Shown one piece after another: positions 42,683-51,967 of a stretch of DNA of 64,000 nucleotides. Source of the stretch: Paenibacillus sp. JQZ6Y-1 (GTDB lineage Bacteria > Bacillota > Bacilli > Paenibacillales > Paenibacillaceae). Within the stretch, counting starts at the first letter, position 1; each line of letters starts with the position of its first letter. The notes below the pieces were generated by a model, which worked only from the letters and a program-made list of their open reading frames with translations, was not told the DNA's origin and searched no databases. The position numbers and the translations under genes are program-made. Where the stretch lies: assembly GCF_040719145.1 (NCBI RefSeq), contig NZ_JBFDUZ010000002.1, positions 62,001 through 126,000 of the forward strand, read 5' to 3'.

Positions 42683-43948
42683 TCAACTGGCGATCTCATC
42701 ACCGAAAAAGGCTTTTAGCGTGTTGAATACATCGTCCTTGTCTTGCAGCAATGCCTGTACAAAGGCGGGCGAATCTAGCTTGCCTAGCGAATCCCACAGC
42801 TGCCGACTGCCATAGCTACCATACCCGCGCTGACGAATCTCGCCATAGCCCAGCATATTCACCTGCTCTAGTAGCTGCCGAGCGCATTGAATCGTCTGCG
42901 GATTGTCGCTACTCAGATTATCACCATCGGAAAAGTGAAAAGCATACGTATTGAACAGATCAGGCGGATACTCATCGTGAATCAGCTTGAGCGCTAGCTC
43001 ATACACGGATGAGCATTTGGTGCCGCCGCTTTCGCCTTTGTGGAAAAAGGACTCCTCGTCTACTTCCTTAGCCTCTGTAGAATGCGCTAGAAAGCGGATA
43101 TTCACATGTTCGTACTTTGTACGTAAAAAGCGCACCATCCAGAAAAAGAAGCTGCGGGCGACATACTTTTCAAATGTTCCCATCGAGCCGGACGTATCCA
43201 TCATTGCCAGTACCACCGCAGACGATTGCGGCTTATGGATGTCTTCCCATGTTTTGTAGCGCACATCATCGCCGATAATCGGACCAAGTACAGGCGTGGG
43301 AGCTGTATCCGCACTAGGGCTGCCAATGGATATGCCGCTGCTAGAAGGAATGGCAGTTGAACCCGGTACGCCTGCAAGCCCGCCGTTTAGCGCCTGCCGT
43401 TTGATCGCTTCGAATAGAGTACGGCGCTTGTCGATATTGGACACCATGCCTTGCTTGCGCACATCGTCGAATCGAATGTCATCGACCATCATCTCCTGCG
43501 CTGCCTTGGGCTTCAATCGCGGCAGCTTCAAGTCTTCAAATACTAGCTCTGCCAGCTCGTCGATCGACAGCTCAGCTTCGTAATAATCGACGCCCGGCTG
43601 GTCGCCCGCTTCGCGTCCACCTTGCCCCGGACCACTGCCGGGTGCTCCGGGTTGACCGTTGGGATCAGCTTGCCCGACTACATCGCCTACCTGCGTACCG
43701 CCTTGCCCCTGCCCAACCTGCGGTTCATCGTTGTAATTATAGCGAAAGCGCGGCTCATCTAGACTGCGAATAGGCACTTTGACCATTTTATCGCCCTGTG
43801 GCATGATGATCGATTCCTCACTCACCAGATCGGCAAGGTTTTGGCGAATTGCTTCTTTTACCTTGCGTTTATGTCGTTCCTGATCCATTTCGCCTTTACG
43901 GTGAAGGGACCAGTCATCTTGCGACAGCACGAACAGACGATTATCCAT
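42683..43948 (-). CDS. yhbH: Sporulation protein YhbH (DUF444, VWA-like)
   Basis: A 421-residue protein of the YhbH/YeaH family. The N-terminal ~90 residues are basic and helical; a Gly/Gln/Pro-rich linker spans ~85-115. The C-terminal part (~240-420) is a von Willebrand A-type fold with the metal site MDTSGSMG and a later HFSDGDNLSSD. In B. subtilis it is sporulation-associated and in E. coli it works with the YeaG kinase. GGAAGGGA precedes ATG 43948. It lies 21 bp after prkA and 31 bp before spoVR. Confidence 0.95.
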   Translation of the reverse strand: MDNRLFVLSQDDWSLHRKGEMDQERHKRKVKEAIRQNLADLVSEESIIMPQGDKMVKVPIRSLDEPRFRYNYNDEPQVGQGQGGTQVGDVVGQADPNGQPGAPGSGPGQGGREAGDQPGVDYYEAELSIDELAELVFEDLKLPRLKPKAAQEMMVDDIRFDDVRKQGMVSNIDKRRTLFEAIKRQALNGGLAGVPGSTAIPSSSGISIGSPSADTAPTPVLGPIIGDDVRYKTWEDIHKPQSSAVVLAMMDTSGSMGTFEKYVARSFFFWMVRFLRTKYEHVNIRFLAHSTEAKEVDEESFFHKGESGGTKCSSVYELALKLIHDEYPPDLFNTYAFHFSDGDNLSSDNPQTIQCARQLLEQVNMLGYGEIRQRGYGSYGSRQLWDSLGKLDSPAFVQALLQDKDDVFNTLKAFFGDEIAS

Positions 43949-43969
43949 GTTCGTTCCCTTCCTTTCGGC

Positions 43970-45871
43970 TTACCGGTTAAGCAGACTGCCGACGTATTTC
44001 ATCAGATCGTTGGCGCATACTGCACAGTAGCCATGATGTTCGATCAGACGGCGAGACACTTCATTCATACGTTTTACCTGCGTTTCGTCAGGATTCATAG
44101 ACGAGGTTGTAATTTTGATCACGTCCTTGAGGTCGGTGAACAACTTTTTCTCAATCGCATCTTTGAGTGGTTCATGGGAGGTGTATTCAAATTTGCGACC
44201 ACGACGGGCGAAGGAGGAGATTTTGATCAAAATTTCTTCGCGGAACGCTCGTTTCTGATTCTCTGTAATGCCAATCTGTTCTTCGATGGAGCGCATCAGC
44301 TTCTCATCGGGATCATGCTCCTCACTGGTGATGGGATCGGGCATTTTGTGACCGCTGCAATACGCTTCTACATTGTCGAGATAATTGTTCAGCATCGTAT
44401 GTGCTGATTCTTCAAAGGAATAGACAAACGCGCGCTGCACTTCCGTTTTGGCGCGATGGTCGTATTCACGGCGGGCGGTGGTGATCAGATTGAGCAGACG
44501 CTCGCGCTCGTCCTTTGTAATCGACGGATGATGATCCAGCCCTTCCTTGAGTGAACGCAGTACATCCAGTGCGTTAATACACGGCTTGTTGCCCTTGATC
44601 AAGGCGCTGGAGATACGATTGATCACATAGCGTGGATCGACGCCAGACATGCCTTCGTCCTGATGTTCGCGGTGTAGCTCCTCGACCTCGCCGGATTTGA
44701 TACCATCGACCTGTGTGCCGTCGTAGAGTGCCATTTTTTTGATGTGATCAATGCCGGGCTTTTTTGGTTCCTTGAGACGCGAAAGTACAGTGAAGATCGA
44801 AGCGGTACCGAGAGCGCCAGGGGCGAGGTGAACCTGATGATTCAAGCCGGAAGCGTCAACGAGCTTCTGGTAAATGCGTTCTTCTTGCGTAACTTTGAGA
44901 TTGTAGGGAACACGCATGACGATCATGCGAGAATGGAGGGCTTCGTTCTTTTTATTGGAGATGAAGGTGCGATATTCCGTTTCGTTGGTGTGGGCGATGA
45001 TTAATTCGTCGGCGGATATGAGGGCGAAGCGTCCCGCTTTGAAATTGCCTTCCTGAGTCAACGACAATAGATTCCAGAGAAATTTCTCATCACATTTCAG
45101 AATTTCTTGGAATTCCATCAGACCGCGATTCGCCTTGTTCAGCTCACCGTCAAAACGGTAGGCGCGCGGATCGGATTCGGAACCGTATTGGGTGATGGTG
45201 GAGAAGTCGATACTGCCTGTTAGGTCGGCAATATCCTGTGATTTGGGATCAGATGGGGCGAAGGTGCCGATTCCACGGCGTCCGCTTTCGGAAAAGAGTA
45301 CTCGTTCGACAGGCATTTCCTCGATGCGTCCGCCATATTCGTGTTCCAGCTTCATGCGACATACCGGGCAAAGATCGCCTTCGATATGCACACCATATTC
45401 GTTGCCAAATTCCTTGCGCAATTCGCGCGGAATGAGATGAAGCGGTTCCTCCTGCATCGGGCAACCCTGTATCGCATAGACCGCACCTTCTGGAGTTCGA
45501 GTGAATTGTTCCAGACCGTTTTTGAGTAGGGTAACGAGTGTCGATTTACCACCACTGACGGGTCCCATTAGTAACAGTAGCCGTTTACGTACATCCAGCC
45601 GCTGTGCTGCTGGGCGAAAATATTCTTCCACCAGCAATTGAATCGCATCCTCCAACCCAAACAGCGTACCGCTAAAAAATTGATATTCTCGCCGTCCGTC
45701 CCCCAGCTCAGTGATGCCTGCATGTTCGATCATCCGATAGACGCGTTCATGCGCCGTACCAGCAATATGCGGATGCTCCTTCACCAGTCTGAGGTAGTCG
45801 AGAAATGTGCCCTCCCAGTGGAGATCATGCTCCTGATCCCGGTAGGCCATTAATTTGTCCAAGAATGTCAT
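43970..45871 (-). CDS. prkA: PrkA family AAA+ serine kinase/protease
   Basis: A 633-residue PrkA/YeaG protein. The AAA+ domain (~20-380) carries Walker A GPVSGGKS (103-110) and LFSESGRRGIGTF. The C-terminal PrkA domain with a coiled-coil stretch follows. The family was described as a serine protein kinase and has been reported as an ATP-dependent protease in B. subtilis; it is involved in sporulation. ATG 45871 is preferred, with GGGAGG 8 nt upstream, over 45892. It heads the prkA-yhbH-spoVR operon. Confidence 0.96.
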   Translation of the reverse strand: MTFLDKLMAYRDQEHDLHWEGTFLDYLRLVKEHPHIAGTAHERVYRMIEHAGITELGDGRREYQFFSGTLFGLEDAIQLLVEEYFRPAAQRLDVRKRLLLLMGPVSGGKSTLVTLLKNGLEQFTRTPEGAVYAIQGCPMQEEPLHLIPRELRKEFGNEYGVHIEGDLCPVCRMKLEHEYGGRIEEMPVERVLFSESGRRGIGTFAPSDPKSQDIADLTGSIDFSTITQYGSESDPRAYRFDGELNKANRGLMEFQEILKCDEKFLWNLLSLTQEGNFKAGRFALISADELIIAHTNETEYRTFISNKKNEALHSRMIVMRVPYNLKVTQEERIYQKLVDASGLNHQVHLAPGALGTASIFTVLSRLKEPKKPGIDHIKKMALYDGTQVDGIKSGEVEELHREHQDEGMSGVDPRYVINRISSALIKGNKPCINALDVLRSLKEGLDHHPSITKDERERLLNLITTARREYDHRAKTEVQRAFVYSFEESAHTMLNNYLDNVEAYCSGHKMPDPITSEEHDPDEKLMRSIEEQIGITENQKRAFREEILIKISSFARRGRKFEYTSHEPLKDAIEKKLFTDLKDVIKITTSSMNPDETQVKRMNEVSRRLIEHHGYCAVCANDLMKYVGSLLNR

Positions 45872-46375
45872 GCTGACCGCCTCCCTATACATGTCTTTTA
45901 CGAAAAGTTCGAGGTCACGGAATCCAGACGTCCGGCAACAACTTCAACGTTTGACAAGAGCTGCAACGACATTCCATCAAATGAGATGAAACAGAGTGGG
46001 TATTTTGTTGTTTTTAAATTCTAGCATAACTTCTGTCATCTATCGACAGTTAAATTAACATAATTCTATAGAAAGTAAACGAATAGTGTATAGGAATGAG
46101 CAGATGATAAACTTTATTTTCCAATGAAGTCAGATAATCTACATAGAAAATCCATGAATCAATCGATAATTGCTTTGGAAAATAGGGTAGAGGGTTGTAA
46201 GGTGTGATCACTGTGTAGAAGAGGAATAACAGGATTATACCATCGGATCAGTGAGCAGGGAGGCTGGATAAGGAAAAATGATCAGAGCGCAAACGGGATA
46301 AAAAATAACTATCGCACGAAGCGGATAGGGGAGCGCGCACAAGCTGGTCATCTTAAAGATTCGGATGGGCGTAAA
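45872..46375. other. Intergenic region upstream of prkA
   Basis: Roughly 500 bp with no supported gene. It must hold the minus-strand prkA promoter, expected to be sporulation-specific, but I cannot place it with confidence. Confidence 0.4.
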
Positions 46376-46383
46376 ACAAAAAC

Positions 46384-46432
46384 AATCGGAGTAGGGCAGC
46401 TTCGCATGTGAGCGTTCTCCCTATCTCCGATT
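46384..46432 (-). terminator. Terminator of the DUF1304 gene
   Basis: Read on the minus strand, AATCGGAG pairs with CTCCGATT (46425-46432 with 46384-46391), supported by AGGG/CCCT inside, and is followed by a T-rich GTTTTTGTTTT. It lies beyond the heptamer repeat tract. Confidence 0.75.
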
Positions 46433-46480
46433 GATCATAAAATATAGTTGATTGTATCGCCTTACCCCTTACCATACTTG

Positions 46481-46560
46481 AGCCATCAGCCATCAGCCAT
46501 CAGCCATCAGCCATCAGCCATCAGCCATCAGCCATCAGCCATCAGCCATCAGCCATCAGC
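46481..46560 (-). repeat. Heptamer tandem repeat (AGCCATC), about 11 copies
   Basis: Eleven copies of AGCCATC and a partial one, uninterrupted. On the minus strand the unit reads GATGGCT, and the TGA stop codon of the DUF1304 gene is formed by the first repeat unit. The rest of the tract lies in its 3' untranslated region, before its terminator. Confidence 0.95.
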
Positions 46561-46930
46561 TGACCAGCACGAGAAGCAGGGCGATCACTGCTGGCAATCC
46601 CTGCATCAACAGAATGGAGCGTTTTACACTCAGCCCGCCGTACAGCGCCGCCACAATAACACAGACTAGGAAAAAGATCGCCAGCTGATGCGCAACGTCA
46701 GCATTTGGATGTAGCAACGACCAGATCAAGCCTGCCGCAAGAAAACCGTTGTACAGCCCTTGATTTGCCGCCATCGACGAGGTGGATTGTGCCAGCTCCG
46801 GCGTTGTGCCAAACGTCTTCATCACGCGCGGCGTGGTCCACAAAAACATCTCCATCACCAAAATATACAAATGCTCAATTGCCACAAGCGCGACCATAAT
46901 GCCTGCCAAAATGGAAAGCATACTATTCAC
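46556..46930 (-). CDS. DUF1304 family membrane protein
   Basis: A 124-residue membrane protein with four helices and the DUF1304 features IEHLYILVMEMFLWTTPR, ANQGLYNGFLAAGLIW and a C-terminal helix pair. Function is unknown in the family. Start GTG 46930 has GAGG at 7 nt; ATG 46921 (MLSILAG) is an alternative with AAAGG at longer spacing. The last codon and stop run into a heptamer repeat, so changes in repeat number cannot shift the coding frame but would change the 3' untranslated length. Confidence 0.88.
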   Translation of the reverse strand: MNSMLSILAGIMVALVAIEHLYILVMEMFLWTTPRVMKTFGTTPELAQSTSSMAANQGLYNGFLAAGLIWSLLHPNADVAHQLAIFFLVCVIVAALYGGLSVKRSILLMQGLPAVIALLLVLVS

Positions 46931-47157
46931 TGCCTTTCCTCATGAAAATAAAATCAACAATACCTGTACCCGCATTCTACGAGTTTGCCAAGCCCCTTTA
47001 AAAAGAGTATGTAAATTCCCTAGATGCCGTTACAATCATAATAACAGAAACTGCGTACAATCCTATATCTATAGCAGCTTTCGATCCTCAGCCATCCATA
47101 GGAATACAGCTATATTCATTATTTTGTCTATTTCATCAAGGAAGGGGTTACCTATTC

Positions 47158-48735
47158 ATGCGCAACACGAGAATACAACGGAGAACTACATGGATAACTA
47201 TAGCCATTATAGCGGGACTATTACTGCTGACTGCATGGATGCTGCAATCCAGAGTATCGGAGCAAGCCTATGCAGCATCGGCTACTCATTATGTCGCGCC
47301 TACAGGTAAGGATACTGGTAATGGCACATTGCAATCGCCGTGGCGCACGCTGCAATACGCTGCCGATCATGCCGAAGCTGGCAGCACCGTCTATATTCGC
47401 TCTGGCACTTATCGCGAACGACTGTATATTACGCGCTCCGGTTCGGCGAGTGCGGGCAATATAATATTTAAAAATTATACAAACGAGCATCCTATTCTGG
47501 ATGGAACAGGTCTGAAAGTGGACGGTATACAGGGATTGATCGAGCTGAACAATGCCAGCTATATTACTATCGAAGGGATATCCGTGCGTAACTACACGAC
47601 GACTCAACGTGATCAGGTCCCGGTCGGCATCTATGTGCATGGCGCTGGGAAACAGATCAGTCTGCTCAACAATAATGTATACAATATCCGCAATACGGCT
47701 ACACCGACAGGTAATGATTTGGCAGGGCGGGATGCGCATGGCATCGCTGTATACGGCACAGCAGCACCTGCGTCTATTCAGCAGTTGAATATTAGCGGCA
47801 ATGAGCTGTACAATCTGGTGCTTGGTTCTAGCGAAGCAATGGTGATCAACGGCAATGTGGAGCGATTTAATGTTTCTGGGAATAGTGTGCATGACAGCGA
47901 CAATATCGGGATCGATGTGATCGGCTATGAAGGTACATCACCGGACGACAAATACGATACCGCACGCAATGGTCGCATCACCGGCAATACCGTCTACAAC
48001 ATCTCAGCTAACCAGAACCCCTCCTATGGCAAAAAGCTGCCTAACAACTGCAATTGCGCAGGTGGCATCTATGTGGACGGTGGCAAACACATTGTCATTG
48101 AGCGTAATACCAGCTATGGGAACGACATTGGTATTGAGCTGGCATCGGAGCATAAAGGGAAAGTGACGCAGGGGATCACCGTACGCAGCAATGTCGTATA
48201 CCAGAATCGATATACGGGCATCGCATTTGGCGGGTATGACGAGGATCGCGGTACGACAACTGGCTCGGTCATGATTAACAACACGCTGTATGGCAATGAT
48301 ACCCTATCCAATGAGAGCGGCGACGGAGCTGGACAGCTATTGATTCAGTATGGCACGTCTGGCAATACAGTACTCAATAACATTATGGTATCGTCCGCAT
48401 CCGGCGTGCTGATTCGCAACGATTATCCATCCACCAACAACAAAGTGGATTACAATCTCTACGCCTTGAGCGGCAATGCCGATACCGCGTATTGGAGCTG
48501 GCAGGAGCATACGTATGAAGGGTTGGCATCGTATCAAAAAGGGAGTAAGCAGGATGCCCATTCTATGCAGACAGCGCCGCAATTGGTCGATCCGGTCAAA
48601 GCGAATTTTCATCTGCAATCTACTTCACCAGCACGTCAAAGTGGAATCTGGAACGATATCCTCAAAGGCGCCTTCGACCGCGACGGCAAAATTTACGCAC
48701 CATCATCCAGCGTCACCATTGGTGCTTACCAATGA
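47158..48735 (+). CDS. Exported right-handed beta-helix protein (polysaccharide lyase-like)
   Basis: A 525-residue protein. A signal peptide is visible (residues ~10-40, hydrophobic IAIIAGLLLLTAWML, cleavage near AYAAS). A DUF1565-like start (YVAPTGKDTGNGTLQSPWRTLQYA) leads into many right-handed beta-helix rungs (~90-430), as in PL9/pectate-lyase-like proteins. A Cys pair (NCNCAGG) may bind metal or form a disulfide. It probably acts on an extracellular polysaccharide such as pectin. GGAAGGGG precedes ATG 47158. Confidence 0.87.
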   Translation: MRNTRIQRRTTWITIAIIAGLLLLTAWMLQSRVSEQAYAASATHYVAPTGKDTGNGTLQSPWRTLQYAADHAEAGSTVYIRSGTYRERLYITRSGSASAGNIIFKNYTNEHPILDGTGLKVDGIQGLIELNNASYITIEGISVRNYTTTQRDQVPVGIYVHGAGKQISLLNNNVYNIRNTATPTGNDLAGRDAHGIAVYGTAAPASIQQLNISGNELYNLVLGSSEAMVINGNVERFNVSGNSVHDSDNIGIDVIGYEGTSPDDKYDTARNGRITGNTVYNISANQNPSYGKKLPNNCNCAGGIYVDGGKHIVIERNTSYGNDIGIELASEHKGKVTQGITVRSNVVYQNRYTGIAFGGYDEDRGTTTGSVMINNTLYGNDTLSNESGDGAGQLLIQYGTSGNTVLNNIMVSSASGVLIRNDYPSTNNKVDYNLYALSGNADTAYWSWQEHTYEGLASYQKGSKQDAHSMQTAPQLVDPVKANFHLQSTSPARQSGIWNDILKGAFDRDGKIYAPSSSVTIGAYQ

Positions 48736-48774
48736 TGGTAAGGTGATTCTTATCTGATCTGCATGCGGTATGAT

Positions 48775-48805
48775 CTGTATCTGTATCTGTATCTGTATCT
48801 GTATC
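48775..48805 (+). repeat. Hexamer tandem repeat (CTGTAT), 5 copies
   Basis: Five direct copies of CTGTAT lie 40 bp after the beta-helix gene stop, in the spacer before the oxidoreductase gene. Confidence 0.9.
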
Positions 48806-48921
48806 GTTGTTCGGTCTATGATGCTCAGTGAAAATGGTATAATGGACAGCGACATACTGGAACTGATCATCGATCAGTGAACACAATCGGCAATGTAAAA
48901 CCAATTGAGGGGGCAATTACA

Positions 48922-49812
48922 GTGGCAATGAATCCGGCAGAAACAGCAGTAGGTTTTATCGGTATTGGTGTGATGGGCAAAAGCATGGCACGTCATCTCA
49001 AGAAGGCGGGCTATCCGCTGCATGTGTATACACGCACAGCATCCTCCGCGCAGGAACTGGTGGATGAAGGCGCAACTTGGCATGAATCGCCAGGCAAGCT
49101 GGCATCCGCAAGCAATGTCATCATCACGATGGTTGGCTATCCGCAGGATGTCGAAGATATTTATCTAGGAGAAGACGGTATTCTGAATCGTGCCGCATCC
49201 GGTTCGTATGTGATTGATATGACCACTTCCAGTCCACAGCTCGCACAGCGCATTGCTGAACTGGCAAAGGATAAGGGCATTCACGCCTTTGACGCTCCGG
49301 TATCAGGCGGAGATGTGGGCGCACGTGAAGCCCGTCTGTCGATCATGGTCGGTGGCGAACAAGAATCCTTTGCCGCTATTCAGCCATTACTAGAAACGAT
49401 GGGGACTAACATCGTGCTACAAGGTGGTCCAGGTGCGGGTCAGCATACGAAAATGTGTAACCAGATCGCCATCGCCTCCAATATGCTCGGCGTATGTGAA
49501 GCACTGGCATATGCCAAATTTGCGGGTCTGGATGCTGAAACGGTATTAAAAAGCATCGCTACTGGCGCAGCAGGCAGCTGGTCACTTAGCAACCTCGGTC
49601 CGCGCATGATCCAAGGCGATTTTGAGCCGGGCTTTTATGTGAAGCATTTTATTAAGGATATGGGCATTGCACTGAACTCGGCAAAAGAAATGGGCTTGGA
49701 TACGCCAGGATTGGCGCTGGCAGAATCGGTATATCAGCAGCTATCCCAGCAAGGCTATGATGAAAAGGGTACACAGGTGCTGTACAAATATTTCACAGCA
49801 CAGTTTCAATAA
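48922..49812 (+). CDS. NAD(P)-dependent beta-hydroxyacid dehydrogenase (3-hydroxyisobutyrate dehydrogenase family)
   Basis: A 296-residue enzyme. The N-terminal Rossmann fold begins AVGFIGIGVMGKSMARHL (GxGxMG motif). The substrate loop FDAPVSGGDVGAREARL and the catalytic Lys in GAGQHTKMCNQ mark the beta-hydroxyacid dehydrogenase family; it resembles YkwC. It oxidises a small hydroxyacid; the substrate is not predictable. GTG 48922 has GAGGGGG 8 nt upstream, with ATG 48928 as alternative. A terminator follows. Confidence 0.93.
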   Translation: MAMNPAETAVGFIGIGVMGKSMARHLKKAGYPLHVYTRTASSAQELVDEGATWHESPGKLASASNVIITMVGYPQDVEDIYLGEDGILNRAASGSYVIDMTTSSPQLAQRIAELAKDKGIHAFDAPVSGGDVGAREARLSIMVGGEQESFAAIQPLLETMGTNIVLQGGPGAGQHTKMCNQIAIASNMLGVCEALAYAKFAGLDAETVLKSIATGAAGSWSLSNLGPRMIQGDFEPGFYVKHFIKDMGIALNSAKEMGLDTPGLALAESVYQQLSQQGYDEKGTQVLYKYFTAQFQ

Positions 49813-49880
49813 GCATCCGCAAGCGGTCATGTAAACCGTAGTATACGATGCACATAGTAGTTGGTTGATCCAAAGTAAAC

Positions 49881-49917
49881 AGCCGCTGTTCCTCTCCGAG
49901 GATAGCGGCTTTTGTTT
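49881..49917 (+). terminator. Rho-independent terminator
   Basis: AGCCGCT (49881-49887) pairs with AGCGGCT (49904-49910), followed by TTTGTTT. Confidence 0.75.
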
Positions 49918-49990
49918 GTTTATACTTCTACCGTATACGATCTACTTCCTGATCTACAAGTCTGGAAGCGTTGAACCGATGACACTGCAA

Positions 49991-50545
49991 TCAGTTGCTG
50001 TTCAAGATCTCATCCACCAGCTCGCTCATGCCCTGCCACGAATCCTTCATCACAAATTCTGATTGAATGGGCTGATTCCACGGACGCGGAATGCCAATCG
50101 TCTTTTTGCCAACGTCACGCGCAGCGAGCAGATTATGCGGACCATCGTCGATCAGTAGATCGAATTCCAACAGGTATTTGCGTTTGGCGACGAAGAAATT
50201 GTCATACGTAATAAACGGCAAGTGCTGCTGCAACCAGCGCCACTTTTCTGGCACTGACGATGGGCGGGCGGCAGTCACGATAATCAGATCATGCTTGGCA
50301 TGGATCTTCTCCACTTCAGCAATCGTATATTCATCGAAAATCTCCAATTCCTCGTACAATCCCGGTCGACCGAAAAAGATCTCCTCCGAGCATTCATGAT
50401 GCCAGATTCGGCTCATATCAAAATTCACAATCTGCTCCATAGTGAGCAGTAGATCAGGGTATAGCGCATTATGATAGTGAATCGCCCGCGGCAGTAGATG
50501 ACACAGCGTATCATCCATGTCGATGGCGACAATTTTCCTGTCCAA
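49991..50545 (-). CDS. HAD-type 5'(3')-deoxyribonucleotidase-like protein
   Basis: A 184-residue HAD phosphatase of the 5' nucleotidase, deoxy type C family (YqfW-like). Motif I is IDMDDTL (nucleophile Asp9, acid Asp11), motif II IIVTAARP, and motif III/IV LLIDDGPHN. It should dephosphorylate nucleoside monophosphates. The start is TTG 50545, supported by AGGAGG 8 nt upstream. It is a single gene on the minus strand. Confidence 0.87.
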   Translation of the reverse strand: MDRKIVAIDMDDTLCHLLPRAIHYHNALYPDLLLTMEQIVNFDMSRIWHHECSEEIFFGRPGLYEELEIFDEYTIAEVEKIHAKHDLIIVTAARPSSVPEKWRWLQQHLPFITYDNFFVAKRKYLLEFDLLIDDGPHNLLAARDVGKKTIGIPRPWNQPIQSEFVMKDSWQGMSELVDEILNSN

Positions 50546-50660
50546 TGAAACGTCCTCCTTTATTCCTCAAGCAAACCGGTCTGCCATTTCAGACATGACA
50601 GACAATATCCAAATTGTAGCGGAGCATCTGGGAAATAGCAAAACGAATCCTGACAGGCAA

Positions 50661-50690
50661 ACAAAAAGCAGGCTCCATCAGAGCCTGCCT
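50661..50690 (-). terminator. Terminator of udk
   Basis: On the minus strand GCAGGCTC/GAGCCTGC (50668-50675 with 50681-50688) closes a 5-nt loop and is followed by TTTTTGTTT, about 140 bp after the udk stop. Confidence 0.85.
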
Positions 50691-50828
50691 ATATATGCGA
50701 GAAATGATTCATCTATCTCATCAGCCTGTACTATGTCGTTACTCTGTTCGCTAACGCTACGCTCCAAATATTCCATCACTGCTGATAGTCGACTTCGGCG
50801 TGGTCATGTTCAGATCACGTACAGCTGC

Positions 50829-51476
50829 TTAGTCGGTGCGTTTTGCACCTGTCCATTCTTCACCGGACAGGTATTTTTCTGTCAGGATCGACAGCAGTTG
50901 AATACCGACTTCGTTATGCCCACCTTCAGGAATGATCAGGTCTGCATATTTTTTGGAAGGCTCGATAAAAGCTTCGTGCATCGGCTTCACTGTGGTCAGA
51001 TACTGCTGGTGAATCGACTGAATGCTGCGTCCGCGTTCCTCGATGTCACGCAGTACACGGCGCAGGATGCGTACATCCGGGTCTGTATCCACGAACACCT
51101 TGATGTCCAGCTGTTCACGCAGCTTCTCGTCGGACAGCACATGCAGCCCTTCGATAATCACGATATTGTTCGGCTGTAGTTCCAGCGTTTGATCTGTAAA
51201 GCGCGCGTGCATAGTAAAATCGTACACTGGCGCATGTGCCACTTGACCTTGCTTCAGCTCGCCAAGATGCTGGATCAGCAGCTCATTATCAAAGGCAAAC
51301 GGGTGATCATAGTTGATCAGCGCGCGTTCTTCCAGATTCAGATGCGTATGATCCTTGTAGTAATTGTCCTGCGAAATAAACGTAACTTCCTTGCCTGCAC
51401 TCAAACGTTCAATGACCGAGCGTGCGACTGTTGTCTTGCCTGAACCGGTGCCACCGGCAATACCAATAATGAGCAT
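50829..51476 (-). CDS. udk: Uridine kinase
   Basis: A 215-residue enzyme, the normal length, that phosphorylates uridine and cytidine to UMP and CMP in pyrimidine salvage. Walker A is GIAGGTGSGKTT (5-16). QDNYYKDH, NYDHPFAFD, the substrate-binding YDFTMHAR and IIEGLHVL follow. ATG 51476 is used; GGGAGG is 14 nt upstream, a long spacing, but no other in-frame start fits. It is divergent from the M20 hydrolase gene, with a structured leader between them. Confidence 0.96.
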   Translation of the reverse strand: MLIIGIAGGTGSGKTTVARSVIERLSAGKEVTFISQDNYYKDHTHLNLEERALINYDHPFAFDNELLIQHLGELKQGQVAHAPVYDFTMHARFTDQTLELQPNNIVIIEGLHVLSDEKLREQLDIKVFVDTDPDVRILRRVLRDIEERGRSIQSIHQQYLTTVKPMHEAFIEPSKKYADLIIPEGGHNEVGIQLLSILTEKYLSGEEWTGAKRTD

Positions 51477-51600
51477 GGCGTTAAAATAAACCTCCCTGGA
51501 ATAAAAACACAATATAGTGCGGTACGGTGCAGCAAGCGTATCACGAGTTGCCTTAGCAGCGGTTCGTTCCTCAGCTTGCACTGTCGTATCCGTAAGTAAG

Positions 51601-51777
51601 CCGGTTATGCCTCTGTCCGATCCGAGTCGAGTGAACCCGGACGGTAAGCCGCCACTGTAAGAAAAGCTTCAGCCGCGGCGCGTAGATTGCATCATTCTTT
51701 TATGGATATTCCGTGACCCGGTTGCCCGTTTGGAGCATGTCGGCTGCCGAAAATGGCAATCTTACCGACGAAACCGG
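51601..51777 (+). promoter_or_regulatory. Cobalamin-riboswitch-like leader
   Basis: On the plus strand a GAGTCGAGTGAACCCGGACG segment is followed by GGTAAGCCGCCACTGTAA (ending 51660), a good match to the cobalamin riboswitch core (GGTGAAA..CCG..CGCCACTGTAA). GTGACCCGGTTGCCCG (51713-51728) is a diverged version of its 3' box. CCGGTT at 51601-51606 and again at 51718-51723 can each pair with AACCGG (51772-51777), giving two exclusive folds. GTCGG...CCGAC forms a hairpin at the end. It lies 190 bp before an M20 hydrolase start, not a B12 gene. Confidence 0.55.
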
Positions 51778-51967
51778 ATTTTACACACTACTAATATTTT
51801 AGAATAGCACAGCTGGCGCGATTTTTCACCTGATTTCAAAAGGTTTGTGCAGGAAATATTACATTTTGTCAAATGACATTCACAACCATTGCTTTAGTAT
51901 AGAAGATATGGAAATCGGCGGGACCTTGCGTTTCGGCATCCCAAATCTGAAGAGTGGAGTGATACAG

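Noticed and set aside
46481-46560. CRISPR-like array
   Set aside because: The repeat unit is 7 bp with no spacers; it is a simple tandem repeat.
46782-47309. Plus-strand frame of 175 codons
   Set aside because: It overlaps the DUF1304 gene antisense and the signal peptide of the beta-helix protein, and has no family features.
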